Shown one piece after another: positions 50,335 through 59,243 of a stretch of DNA of 64,000 nucleotides. A program made the position numbers and the translations under genes. Numbering within the stretch: position 1 is the stretch's first letter; each line of letters starts with the position of its first letter. A model generated the notes under the pieces. The model did not search any database, had not been told where the DNA came from, and saw nothing but the letters and a program-made list of their open reading frames with translations. This stretch comes from Nocardioides sp. REDSEA-S33_B3 (lineage in GTDB: Bacteria; Actinomycetota; Actinomycetes; Propionibacteriales; Nocardioidaceae), in contig LUPK01000001.1 of NCBI GenBank assembly GCA_001627335.1, forward strand, positions 1 through 64,000, written 5' to 3'.

Positions 50335-53300
50335 ATGGAGGCAGGGACGTCGGTGGAGCGCGAGCCGCTCGAGATCACCTATCCCGCCGACCTCCCGGTC
50401 AGCCAGCGCCGCGACGACATCGCCGAGGCGATCCGTGACCACCAGGTCGTGGTGGTCGCCGGTGAGACCGGCTCGGGCAAGACGACCCAGCTGCCGAAGA
50501 TCTGCCTGGAGCTGGGGCGCGGGCGCACGACGTACCGCAAGGCCCGTGACGGCAAGAAGCGTCCCCGCGGCGGGCTCATCGGGCACACCCAGCCACGTCG
50601 GATCGCGGCACGCTCGGTCGCCGAGCGGATCGCCGACGAGCTCGGGCAGCCGCTGGGGCAGGAGTCGGTGGTGGGCTACCAGGTGCGCTTCACCGACCGC
50701 ACCAGCGCGGACACCCGCGTCAAGCTGATGACCGACGGCATCCTGCTCGCCGAGCTGCAGCGCGACCGGATGCTGTGGCGCTACGACACCATCATCATCG
50801 ACGAGGCCCACGAGCGCTCCCTCAACATCGACTTCCTGCTCGGCTACCTCAAGCGGCTGCTGCCGCGCCGGCCGGACCTCAAGCTGGTCATCACCTCCGC
50901 GACCATCGACGTGCAGCGCTTCTCCGAGCACTTCGCCGACCGTGACGGCACCCCTGCGCCGATCATCGAGGTGTCGGGGCGCACCTACCCCGTCGAGGTC
51001 CGCTACCGCCCGCTGTTGGAGCTCCCGGAGGACGACGAGGACGGCGAACCGGTCCAGCGCGACCAGACCGAGGCGATCGTCGAGGCCGTGCGCGAGCTCG
51101 CGGCCGAGGGCCCGGGTGACGTGCTGGTCTTCCTGCCCGGCGAGCGGGAGATCCGAGACACCGCCGACGCGCTCGAGGACGCGGCGGGCTCCCTGCGGGG
51201 CGCGGGCGGGGGCGTCGAGGTCGTGCCGCTCTACTCCCGGCTCTCGGCCGCCGAGCAGCACCGCGTCTTCGCGCCGCACACCGGGCGCCGCGTGGTGCTG
51301 GCCACCAACGTCGCCGAGACGTCGCTGACGGTGCCCGGCATCCGGTACGTCGTCGACACCGGCGTCGCCCGCATCAGTCGCTACTCCCTGCGCACCAAGG
51401 TGCAGCGGCTGCCCGTCGAGGCCGTCAGCCAGGCCTCGGCCAACCAGCGCGCCGGTCGCTGCGGCCGCGTGGGGCCGGGCATCTGCATCCGGCTCTACTC
51501 CGAGGAGGACTTCCTCGGTCGACCGGAGTTCACCGACCCCGAGATCCTGCGCACCAACCTGGCCAGCGTCATCCTGCAGATGCGCGCGCTCGGCCTCGGC
51601 GACATCGCCCGGTTCCCGTTCGTCGAGCCGCCGGACCGGCGCAACGTCTCCTCCGGCCTGCAGCTGCTCGAGGAGCTCGGTGCGCTGCGCGCCGGCGGCG
51701 ACGGCAAGGACTCGCTCACCGACACCGGGCGTCGCCTGGCGCGGCTGCCGATCGACCCACGCCTGGGCCGGATGATCCTCGAGGCCGACCGGCTCGGCTG
51801 CGTGCGCGAGGTGCTGGTCATCGTCGCGGCGATGTCGCTCCAGGACCCGCGCGAGCGTCCCGCCGAGCAGCGCGCCCAGGCCGACCAGCTGCACGCGCGG
51901 TTCAAGGCCGAGGGGTCGGACCTGCTGACCTGGCTCAACCTGTGGCGCTACGTCCGCGAGCAGCAGCGCGAGCTGTCCTCGAGCGCGTTCCGCCGGATGT
52001 GCAAGCGCGAGCACCTCAACTACCTGCGCATCCGCGAGTGGCAGGACTTCGAGTCCCAGCTGCGGCAGGTGTGCAAGGAGATGAAGATCGAGGTCTCGAC
52101 GAGCTCGACCAGCGGTGGGGCGGCGTACGACGCCGACGGCATCCACCAGGCGCTGCTCTCGGGCCTGCTCTCCCACATCGGGGTGCTGGAGGAGAAGGAG
52201 AAGCCGGCGCCGGGCGCACGGGGCAAGGGCAAGCGGCCCGGCCCGCGCGAGTACCTCGGCGCCCGCGGCGCGCGGTTCGCGATCTTCCCGGGCTCGGGGC
52301 TGAAGGGGAGGTCGCCGGCGTTCGTCATGGCCGGTGAGCTCGTGGAGACCTCGCGCCTGTGGGCCCGCCAGGTCGCGGCGATCCAGCCCGAGTGGGCCGA
52401 GCGGCTGGCCGGCGATCTGGTGAAGCGGCAGTACTCCGAGCCGCACTGGTCGACCAAGCGCGCCGCCGTCATGGCGCGCGAGCGGGTCACGCTGTATGGC
52501 GTGCCGCTGGTCGCCGACCGGCTCGTCAACTACGGCACGGTCGACCGGGCGCTCGCCCGCGAGCTGTTCATCCGGCACGCGCTGGTGCAGGGCGAGTGGG
52601 CTGCACTGGAGTCGGGGCGCCAGAAGTTCTACGAGCACAACCGGCGCCTGCTCGAGGAGGCCGCCGAGCTCGAGCACCGCTCGCGGCGCCGCGACATCGT
52701 GGTCTCCGAGGACATCCTCTTCGACTTCTACGACGCCCGGGTCGGGCCCGAGGTCGTCTCCGGGGTGCACTTCGAGCAGTGGTGGAAGCGCGAGCGGCAG
52801 AAGCACCCGCGGCTGCTCGACTTCGACCTGTCGATGCTCACCCACGACACCGCCGAGGAGGTCACCGAGTCAGACTTCCCCCAGGCGTGGCAGGGGGAGG
52901 GGCTGACCTTCAACCTGGCCTACCACTTCGAGCCGGGTGCCGACGACGACGGCCTGACCATCGAGGTGCCGGTCGCGACCCTCAACCGGGTCGGGGCCGA
53001 CGACTTCTCCTGGAACGTCCCCGGGCTGCGCGAGGAGCTGGTCACCGCGCTGATCCGCTCGCTGCCGAAGAACCTGCGCGTCTCGTTCGTCCCCGCGCCC
53101 GACAAGGCGCGGGAGTTCCTGCGGACCGTGCCGGCAGGCGAGGAGCCGCTGCTCGACGCGCTCGAGCGCTGGTGCAGGGCGACGACCGGCGTCGTGGTGC
53201 CGCGCGAGGCGTGGGACTGGTCGAAGGTGCCCGAGCACCTGCGCCCGACCTACCGCGTCGTCGACGAGCAGGGCCGCGAGCAGGCCCGCGGCAAGGACCT

Positions 53301-54246
53301 CGAGGCGCTCAAGCAGCCGCTGCGTGGGCAGTTCCAGCAGGCGATGGACGAGGTCGCGACCGACTCCGGGCTCGCGCGGACCGGCGAGACCACCTGGGTC
53401 TTCGGCGACCTGCCGGCCTCGATCACCCAGACCCGCGCCGGGCACGAGGTCACGGCCTACCCCGGGCTCGTGGACGAGGGGTCGAGCGTCGGTCTGGAGG
53501 TCGTCGGCTCAGCCGAGGAGCGCGACGCCCGACACCGGCTCGGCGTGCGACGCCTGGTGCTGCTCGGCCTCGACGCCGGCGGCGACCACACCGTGAAGAG
53601 GGTCCTCGACGGGCTCGACAACGCCCAGAAGCTCGGCCTGGCCGGCTCGCCCTACCCGACCGTCGCCGAGCTGCTGGAGGACTGCCGTGCGGCCGTGGTC
53701 GCCGAGGCCGTCGACGCCCGGCCCCCGGTGCGGTCGCAGGCGGCGTACGACGCTCTCCTGACGGCGGTCCGCGGGGACCTCGAGGCGCGGGTGCGGGGCG
53801 TGCTGGCCGACGTGGTGCGGGTGCTGACGACCTGGCGCGGCGTGGAGAAGGAGCTGTCGGGGCGCGCCGACATGGCGATGCTGCCGGCGCTGACCGACAT
53901 GCGTGGGCAGCTGGCACGGCTCGTCGACCGCGGGTTCGTCGCGGAGGCCGGCCCCTCGCAGCTGCGCCGGTTCCCGGTCTACCTCGCCGCGCTGTCGCAG
54001 CGGCGCGAGAAGCTGCTCGAGGGCGGCGGCTCGGTCGGACGCGACCGGCAGCTGATGGACCGCATCGCCGACCTCCAGGACGCCTGGCTGCACCAGGTCG
54101 AGGCACTGCCCGAGGGCCGCCCGCTGCCCGAGCGGCTGCGCCAAGCGCGCTGGATGCTCGAGGAGTACCGCATCTCGCTGTGGGCCCAGCAGCTCGGCAC
54201 CGCACACCCGGTCTCCGACCAACGGATCCGCAAGGTGCTGGGCTGA
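50335..54246 (+). CDS. hrpA: ATP-dependent RNA helicase HrpA
   Basis: A 1303-aa DEAH-box helicase, the same length as E. coli HrpA. Motif I is A-G-E-T-G-S-G-K-T-T-Q, motif II I-I-D-E-A-H-E-R-S, motif III T-S-A-T-I-D, and motif VI Q-R-A-G-R-C-G-R; the OB-fold and the large C-terminal HrpA-specific domain follow. It acts in the cytoplasm on RNA; bacterial HrpA is implicated in mRNA processing and in rescuing stalled ribosomes. No associated gene in the vicinity. Confidence 0.96.
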   Translation: MEAGTSVEREPLEITYPADLPVSQRRDDIAEAIRDHQVVVVAGETGSGKTTQLPKICLELGRGRTTYRKARDGKKRPRGGLIGHTQPRRIAARSVAERIADELGQPLGQESVVGYQVRFTDRTSADTRVKLMTDGILLAELQRDRMLWRYDTIIIDEAHERSLNIDFLLGYLKRLLPRRPDLKLVITSATIDVQRFSEHFADRDGTPAPIIEVSGRTYPVEVRYRPLLELPEDDEDGEPVQRDQTEAIVEAVRELAAEGPGDVLVFLPGEREIRDTADALEDAAGSLRGAGGGVEVVPLYSRLSAAEQHRVFAPHTGRRVVLATNVAETSLTVPGIRYVVDTGVARISRYSLRTKVQRLPVEAVSQASANQRAGRCGRVGPGICIRLYSEEDFLGRPEFTDPEILRTNLASVILQMRALGLGDIARFPFVEPPDRRNVSSGLQLLEELGALRAGGDGKDSLTDTGRRLARLPIDPRLGRMILEADRLGCVREVLVIVAAMSLQDPRERPAEQRAQADQLHARFKAEGSDLLTWLNLWRYVREQQRELSSSAFRRMCKREHLNYLRIREWQDFESQLRQVCKEMKIEVSTSSTSGGAAYDADGIHQALLSGLLSHIGVLEEKEKPAPGARGKGKRPGPREYLGARGARFAIFPGSGLKGRSPAFVMAGELVETSRLWARQVAAIQPEWAERLAGDLVKRQYSEPHWSTKRAAVMARERVTLYGVPLVADRLVNYGTVDRALARELFIRHALVQGEWAALESGRQKFYEHNRRLLEEAAELEHRSRRRDIVVSEDILFDFYDARVGPEVVSGVHFEQWWKRERQKHPRLLDFDLSMLTHDTAEEVTESDFPQAWQGEGLTFNLAYHFEPGADDDGLTIEVPVATLNRVGADDFSWNVPGLREELVTALIRSLPKNLRVSFVPAPDKAREFLRTVPAGEEPLLDALERWCRATTGVVVPREAWDWSKVPEHLRPTYRVVDEQGREQARGKDLEALKQPLRGQFQQAMDEVATDSGLARTGETTWVFGDLPASITQTRAGHEVTAYPGLVDEGSSVGLEVVGSAEERDARHRLGVRRLVLLGLDAGGDHTVKRVLDGLDNAQKLGLAGSPYPTVAELLEDCRAAVVAEAVDARPPVRSQAAYDALLTAVRGDLEARVRGVLADVVRVLTTWRGVEKELSGRADMAMLPALTDMRGQLARLVDRGFVAEAGPSQLRRFPVYLAALSQRREKLLEGGGSVGRDRQLMDRIADLQDAWLHQVEALPEGRPLPERLRQARWMLEEYRISLWAQQLGTAHPVSDQRIRKVLG

Positions 54247-54273
54247 GGCCCGGGCCTGCTCGACCGCCGAGGG

Positions 54274-54864
54274 TCAGCCGAGGCGGCCGGCCAGCTCCAG
54301 GTGACCGGCGGCCTCGAGCTGCTCGGCGGTGGCGAGCATCCGGCTGACCTCGTCGTGGCTGGCCTCGCCGGTGGCGTGACCGGCCGCCACGACGCGCGCG
54401 AAGGCAGAGGCACGGAAGAGCAGGTCGGCGAAGTCGCCGGTCGCGATGCCCCGCAGCACCTCGTCGACCATGGCGCGCAGCTGGTCGGGGCCCGGCGGGT
54501 CGGCCACCCCGGCCACGACGCGGGCGACCTGCGCGCGGGCGCGACCCTCTTCGAAGGCCCGTGAGACGCGCACCGGGTCCGCGTGCACCCACTGGCGCAG
54601 CAGGTAGAGCCGCCACAGGCAGCCGGCCAGGGTGTCGGCCGGAGCACCCGACCAGACCTCCGCGATCGCCTCGATGCCCTCGGTGTCGGCCAGGTGGAGC
54701 AGCCGGTCGGCGACCGCGTCGTCCTCGGACTTCCGCGCCCCGCGCACCAGCAGCGCGGCGGCGCGCTCGGCGGCCTCGGTCACGATCGCCGGGTCGGTCC
54801 CGCCCTCGACGGCCTCGAAGAACGCGGCGCTCTTCTGGGTCGGGCGGTGGTGCGGTCTGCTCAC
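54274..54864 (-). CDS. Hypothetical helical protein
   Basis: A 196-aa, mostly alpha-helical soluble protein from GTG 54864 (opening M-S-R-P-H-H-R-P-T-Q-K-S-A-A-F-F-E-A-V-E). Repeated Ala/Leu/Arg helices and W-R-L-Y-L-L-R-Q-W-V are visible; I recognise no active site. Widely found with this opening in related actinomycetes as far as I recall, function unknown. Convergent with hrpA. Confidence 0.65.
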   Translation of the reverse strand: MSRPHHRPTQKSAAFFEAVEGGTDPAIVTEAAERAAALLVRGARKSEDDAVADRLLHLADTEGIEAIAEVWSGAPADTLAGCLWRLYLLRQWVHADPVRVSRAFEEGRARAQVARVVAGVADPPGPDQLRAMVDEVLRGIATGDFADLLFRASAFARVVAAGHATGEASHDEVSRMLATAEQLEAAGHLELAGRLG

Positions 54865-54935
54865 CGGGACCACGGTACGCCGCGGCGTACCCCTCCTGCC
54901 CCCTCCCGCCCCGACCGTCCCTCCACGCCGAGCCT

Positions 54936-54968
54936 GCGCGTCCTTCCGGAAGTTCGCGTCGGTTCGGC
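54936..54968. repeat. Degenerate copy of the 41666-41707 palindrome
   Basis: GCGCGTCCTTCCGGAAG is identical to the palindrome's core; the second arm, TTCGCGTCGGTTCGGC, differs at three positions from its counterpart. Confidence 0.65.
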
Positions 54969-55002
54969 GGAAGCATTGGGTGGGCGGAAGCATTGGGTGG
55001 GC
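54969..55002. repeat. 17-bp tandem duplication
   Basis: GGAAGCATTGGGTGGGC twice, exact, directly adjoining the degenerate palindrome. Confidence 0.85.
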
Positions 55003-55192
55003 GGGGGATGGCGTCTATGCTTCTCGGGTGCGCCGGGCCGCGGCAGCCCCGGGTCCCAACATCAGCCGCTACGAGCGGCCACGCGCCGTGAGGCGCTCCC
55101 GGTCCGGCGCACATCACTCGTCATCACGGGCTCAGCGGGTTCGGCTGGCTCCTCGGGCCGTGGGATCCCCGGGGGCGACTAGGGTCGTGGCC

Positions 55193-55642
55193 ATGGCTGC
55201 CTCTCCCCGGGACATGCGCGCGGCGCTGCACCGCGCCCGGCTGCGGGTCACGCGCGGGCTGCGCGTCGCCTACAACCCGCGCACCGACGGCAAGCCCGAC
55301 CCGGGCGAGGTCGTGTGGGCGTGGGTGCCCTACGAGGAGGACGCCAGCCAGGGCAAGGACCGCCCGGTCCTCCTCATCGGCCGTGACCGGCGCCGGCTCT
55401 ACGGCCTGATGCTCACCAGCCAGGACCACGACCGCGACGCCGCCGACGAGGCCCGCCACGGCCGCTACTGGATGGACGTCGGCGCCGGCGGCTGGGACCG
55501 CGAGCGGCGACCCAGCGAGGTGCGCCTGGACCGGCTCCTGACGCTCGCGCCCGGCGACGTACGCCGGGAGGGGGCTGCGCTGGACCGCCCGACGTTCGAG
55601 CGGGTGATCGCCGCGGCCGGTCGCTTCCACAGCTTCGGCTGA
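55193..55642 (+). CDS. PemK/MazF-family toxin-like protein
   Basis: A 149-aa protein with a PemK/MazF-like core: G-E-V-V-W-A-W-V-P-Y-E-E, G-K-D-R-P-V-L-L-I-G-R and L-M-L-T-S-Q-D-H-D, followed by R-L-D-R-L-L-T-L. Classic members are mRNA interferases paired with an antitoxin. No antitoxin-sized gene abuts it, and an N-terminal helical extension precedes the core, so it may be a stand-alone relative. ATG 55193. Confidence 0.7.
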   Translation: MAASPRDMRAALHRARLRVTRGLRVAYNPRTDGKPDPGEVVWAWVPYEEDASQGKDRPVLLIGRDRRRLYGLMLTSQDHDRDAADEARHGRYWMDVGAGGWDRERRPSEVRLDRLLTLAPGDVRREGAALDRPTFERVIAAAGRFHSFG

Positions 55643-55761
55643 GCCGGCAGGCCTGTCAGGGCCGGCGACGTGACGATCGGCACGCCGTCGCGGGCGGGTG
55701 CGGCCCCACGGTGTGAGTAGGGTGACGGCGCGGGTCGCGTGACCCGGGATCGGGAGGCGAC

Positions 55762-57159
55762 GTGAGGTTCATCGGGCGTGCCGCTGCACGACGTACGACG
55801 GCGGCGCTGCTGTCGACCGTCGTGCTCGCGGGGCTGGCCGCGTGCTCGGACGAGCAGTCCTCGAGCCGGCCGCCGCTGGACCCCGACCCGGTCGCCACGC
55901 CCGTCCCCGAGGACCAGCTGACCTTGGCCGTGTGGGGGAGCCGCGCCGAGATCGACACCTACGAGCGGTTGATGGCGGAGTACTCCGTCATCTCCGAGAC
56001 CTCCGACGTGGAGGTCGTCGCCTTCTCCGACCGCGAGGAGGCGATGGCGGCCCTGGCCGCGGGCGAGGTCGACCCCGACGTGTTCATGGCCTCCCGACGC
56101 GACCTGTCCTGGCTGCGCGACGAGGGCCGCACCAGCCCGGTCGACGAGCTGCTCGACGAGCGGTTCGTGGAGTTCGGCGACGTCTACTCCCGCGACGCGC
56201 TGCTGGCCTTCTCCGCCGACCGCCGGCTGCAGTGCATGCCGTTCGAGATCTCCCCGACGGTCGTCTTCTACAACACCGACCTCATCGACTTCGAGCGGAT
56301 GGAGGCGCGCGGTCTCGAGGTGCCCTCCAGTGCCAGCCGCTGGAGCTTCGAGGAGTTCCAGGCCGCCGCCGAGTTCGCGACGCGGCCCCGCAAGGGCACC
56401 AAGGGCGTCTACGTCGACCCCTCGCTGGCCGGCCTGGCGCCGTTCATCTACTCCGGTGGCGGCAACCTCTTCGACGACGACGACGCCCCGACCTCCCTGG
56501 CCTTCTCCGACGGCTCCACCCGCGACGCCCTGGAGACGACCCTCGGACTGCTGCGCAACGGCCCGCTCACGCTGTCGAGCAAGCAGCTGACCCAGGCGAC
56601 CCCTCAGCAGTGGTTCCGACGCGGCCGGCTCGGGATGATCACCGGCGACCGCTCGTGGGTGCCCCAGCTGCGCCTGACCCAGGGGCTGTCCTTCGACGTG
56701 ATGCCGATCCCCACGATCGAGACCTCCGCCACCACCGGCGAGCTGACCGGCTTCTGCCTGGCCCGACGCCCGGTGTCGCTGTCCGGCGCCGCCGACCTGC
56801 TCGTGCACCTGATCAGCGACGACGTCGTGCGGCCGCTGACGCGCACCGGCTTCGTGGTCCCGGCCAACCAGCAGGTCGCCCTGTCCGAGGACTTCCTCCA
56901 GCCGGGCCGTCAGCCTGTCGAGGCGGGGGTCTTCACCGACTCCGCCGACGACATGGTGATCCCGCCGCTGCTCGACACCTGGGGCGAGCTGCAGCGCGCG
57001 GTGGACGACCAGGTGGCCCAGCTGGTCACCGCCCCGGGCGTGCTCGACCTCGAGGGCGCCAGCGCCACGATCGACTTCGCCTCCCAGCTGGTGCTGGCCC
57101 CGGAGCTGGTGCTCGACACCGGCGAGGAGGACTCCGGGGAGCCCGGCGACACGCAGTAG
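55762..57159 (+). CDS. Extracellular solute-binding lipoprotein (ABC transporter type)
   Basis: A 465-aa lipoprotein. The signal ends in the lipobox L-A-G-L-A-A-C. The mature part has the sugar-type (family 1) solute-binding pattern: L-T-L-A-V-W-G-S, D-P-D-V-F-M-A-S, F-E-I-S-P-T-V-V-F-Y-N-T-D-L, W-S-F-E-E-F-Q-A-A. GTG 55762. No permease or ATPase gene is adjacent, unusual for this class. Confidence 0.88.
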   Translation: MRFIGRAAARRTTAALLSTVVLAGLAACSDEQSSSRPPLDPDPVATPVPEDQLTLAVWGSRAEIDTYERLMAEYSVISETSDVEVVAFSDREEAMAALAAGEVDPDVFMASRRDLSWLRDEGRTSPVDELLDERFVEFGDVYSRDALLAFSADRRLQCMPFEISPTVVFYNTDLIDFERMEARGLEVPSSASRWSFEEFQAAAEFATRPRKGTKGVYVDPSLAGLAPFIYSGGGNLFDDDDAPTSLAFSDGSTRDALETTLGLLRNGPLTLSSKQLTQATPQQWFRRGRLGMITGDRSWVPQLRLTQGLSFDVMPIPTIETSATTGELTGFCLARRPVSLSGAADLLVHLISDDVVRPLTRTGFVVPANQQVALSEDFLQPGRQPVEAGVFTDSADDMVIPPLLDTWGELQRAVDDQVAQLVTAPGVLDLEGASATIDFASQLVLAPELVLDTGEEDSGEPGDTQ

Positions 57160-57163
57160 GCGC

Positions 57164-58543
57164 TCAGGCGTCGGGCTGGGGAGCCTCGGGCTCGGACTGC
57201 GGTGCCTCCGGGACCGGCTCGTCGCCGTGCAGGATCGCCGCGACGAGCAGCGGGGTCGTGAGCTCGACCTGCCACGGGCGGGCGCCGTACCCGGTCAGCT
57301 GCTCGGCCACCGCGGCGGCCAGCGCCTGCGGGTCGCGGGTGCGCGGCGGCGCCCAGAGGGTACGCCGCATGAAGTCGGGCGTCAGGAGCTGCTCGGCGGG
57401 CATCGAGTGCTCCTCGGCCAGGGCCGTCATCGCCTCCCGGGCGTGCTGCAGGCGGCGCGCTGCCACGGGATCGCGGTCGGCCCAGGCCCGGGGGGTGGGG
57501 GGACCGTCCGAGCGCGGTGCCCGGGTGGGCAGCTCGTCCTCGGGGAGCTCGGCGACCTCGCGCAGCGTGGCCACCCACCGGGAGGAGTAGCGCTCGGCGC
57601 CGCGGCCGTGGAAGCCCTTCAGCCCCAGCAGGGAGCCCTTGTCGGTGGGCATGTGCGTGGCGGCGACGGTGATGGCGGAGTCGGGGAGGATGCGGCCCGG
57701 GGTGACGTCGCGCTGCTCGGCGAGGGAGTCGCGCAGCTCCCACAGCGCCTTGACCGCCCCGAGGGAGCGACGCCCCCGGACCTTGTGCAGCCCGGAGGTG
57801 CGGCGCCAGGCGTCCACGCGCGGGGTCGGCTCGAAGCCGCGCAGCGCGTCGAACTCCTGGCGGGCCCACTCGGCCTTGCCGGTCTCCTCGAGCTCGGCGG
57901 CCAGCAGGTCGCGCAGCTCCACGAGGACCTCGACGTCGAGGGCGGCGTACTCCAGCCAGGGCTTCGGCAGCGGGCGCGTCGACCAGTCGACGGCCGAGTG
58001 CTCCTTCTTCATCCGGCGGCCCAGCAGGGTCTCCACCAGTGTGGCGAGCCCGACGCGGGGGTAGCCCAGCAGGCGGCCGGCGAGCTCGGTGTCGAAGAGC
58101 TCGGTGGGGGAGAGCCCCTCGTCGCGCAGGCAGGGGAGGTCCTGGGTGGCGGCGTGCAGGATCCACTCGGCGTCGCCGATGGCCTCCTGCAGCGGGGCCA
58201 GCCCGTCGAAGGCGATGGGGTCGACCAGGTGGGTGCCGGAGCCCTCGCGGCGCAGCTGGATGAGGTAGGCGCGGTTGGAGTAGCGGTAGCCCGAGGCGCG
58301 CTCGGCGTCGATCGCGACCGGGCCGGTGCCACCGGCGACGGCCTCGCAGACCGCCTCCAGGGCCTCGGGGGTCTCCACGACCGACGGCATCGGCTCGCGC
58401 AGGGCCAGCAGCGGGGCCTTCTCCGGCTCCTGCTCGGGAGGGGTCCCAGGAGCGGGGGCGTCGGTCTCGGGCTGCTCGGGCTGCTCGGGCTGCTCGGGCT
58501 GCTGGGGGTCGTGGGGGTCGTGGGGGACGGTCGGCTCGCTCAT
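57164..58543 (-). CDS. rnd: Ribonuclease D / HRDC domain 3'-5' exonuclease
   Basis: A 459-aa DEDD-type 3'-5' exonuclease processing RNA ends. After a Pro/Glu-rich N-terminal tail (E-Q-P repeated) come motif I A-I-D-A-E-R-A, motif II H-A-A-T-Q-D, motif III with Y-A-A-L-D-V-E, and C-terminal HRDC-like domains (L-W-E-L-R-D-S-L-A-E-Q-R-D). The DUF3000 gene is 4 nt upstream; the same neighbours occur near hemE in Mycobacterium (Rv2681/Rv2680). Confidence 0.92.
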   Translation of the reverse strand: MSEPTVPHDPHDPQQPEQPEQPEQPETDAPAPGTPPEQEPEKAPLLALREPMPSVVETPEALEAVCEAVAGGTGPVAIDAERASGYRYSNRAYLIQLRREGSGTHLVDPIAFDGLAPLQEAIGDAEWILHAATQDLPCLRDEGLSPTELFDTELAGRLLGYPRVGLATLVETLLGRRMKKEHSAVDWSTRPLPKPWLEYAALDVEVLVELRDLLAAELEETGKAEWARQEFDALRGFEPTPRVDAWRRTSGLHKVRGRRSLGAVKALWELRDSLAEQRDVTPGRILPDSAITVAATHMPTDKGSLLGLKGFHGRGAERYSSRWVATLREVAELPEDELPTRAPRSDGPPTPRAWADRDPVAARRLQHAREAMTALAEEHSMPAEQLLTPDFMRRTLWAPPRTRDPQALAAAVAEQLTGYGARPWQVELTTPLLVAAILHGDEPVPEAPQSEPEAPQPDA

Positions 58544-58547
58544 CTGA

Positions 58548-59174
58548 TCAGCGGCTACGCTGTCCGCGCCGGCTCGGCATCACCGCGACCCCGTCGGGGA
58601 CCGGCGGCAGCCCGGCGGCGGTGCACATCAGCTCGCCCCACGCCTCGACGTGCGGGGTGGTGTCGGGGGTGCGCTCGGCGCCGTCGGGGTGGACGGGGGT
58701 CCACGAGGCGCGGATCTCGATCTGGGCGGTGCCCTGCTCCTCGCTCATCCCGCCGAAGCTCTCGGTCGCCACGCGGGTGACGGTGCCCGACGCGGCGACG
58801 TGCTCGGCGCCGTGGGCGGCCAGGGCCTCGGTCAGCCAGGACCAGCCGACGGCCGACAGCATCGCGTCGGTGACCAGGTCGACCTCGATCTCGGCGCGGA
58901 CGTAGGCCACGCACCGGAAGGTGCCCTCCCACGCGTCGTTGCCGCTCGGGTCGTGCAGCAGGATGATCCGCCCGGTCGCGACGTCCACGTCGTCGACGGT
59001 GACGTCGGCGGAGACGGCGGCGGCGTACGGCGCGATCCGCTGGGGCGCCGGCATCGGCTCCAGCAGCACCTCGGGGCGCACCCGGGCCCGTCGCAGGCCG
59101 GCGACCGCCTCGCGGAACGCGGGCGGCTCGGCGGGCGCACCCGCGGCGGGGTGCGTCTCCTGACGGACGACCAT
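58548..59174 (-). CDS. DUF3000 domain protein
   Basis: A 208-aa actinobacterial protein of DUF3000: F-R-E-A-V-A-G-L-R-R-A-R-V-R-P-E-V, P-A-P-Q-R-I-A-P-Y-A-A-A-V, R-I-I-L-L-H-D-P, and W-S-W-L-T-E-A-L. Soluble, function unknown. First gene of a two-gene operon with rnd and divergent from hemE, a layout conserved in mycobacteria. Confidence 0.92.
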   Translation of the reverse strand: MVVRQETHPAAGAPAEPPAFREAVAGLRRARVRPEVLLEPMPAPQRIAPYAAAVSADVTVDDVDVATGRIILLHDPSGNDAWEGTFRCVAYVRAEIEVDLVTDAMLSAVGWSWLTEALAAHGAEHVAASGTVTRVATESFGGMSEEQGTAQIEIRASWTPVHPDGAERTPDTTPHVEAWGELMCTAAGLPPVPDGVAVMPSRRGQRSR

Positions 59175-59243
59175 GCCCCCACAGTAGGTCGCACCCCTGC
59201 GGTCTGATGTGCGAACACGCCGGGACCCTGCCACCCTTGAGCG

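Larger units (their letters stand above)
54865..55192. other. 328-nt gene-free region with repeats
   Basis: It holds a degenerate relative of the 42-bp palindrome (54936-54968) and two perfect 17-bp tandem copies at 54969-55002. It must also carry the divergent promoters of the genes at 54864 and 55193. No convincing small ORF. Confidence 0.6.

Noticed and set aside
48685-52845. Very long minus-strand open frame of almost 1400 codons covering kstD and most of hrpA
   Set aside because: Only 48685-50217 is real (kstD). The rest is the antisense of hrpA, with biased composition typical of shadows in very GC-rich DNA.
55762-55790. Member of the GGTTCATCGG palindrome family at the start of the solute-binding protein gene
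   Set aside because: GAGGTTCATCGGGCG matches one half but no second arm follows, and it is coding sequence (M-R-F-I-G-R).
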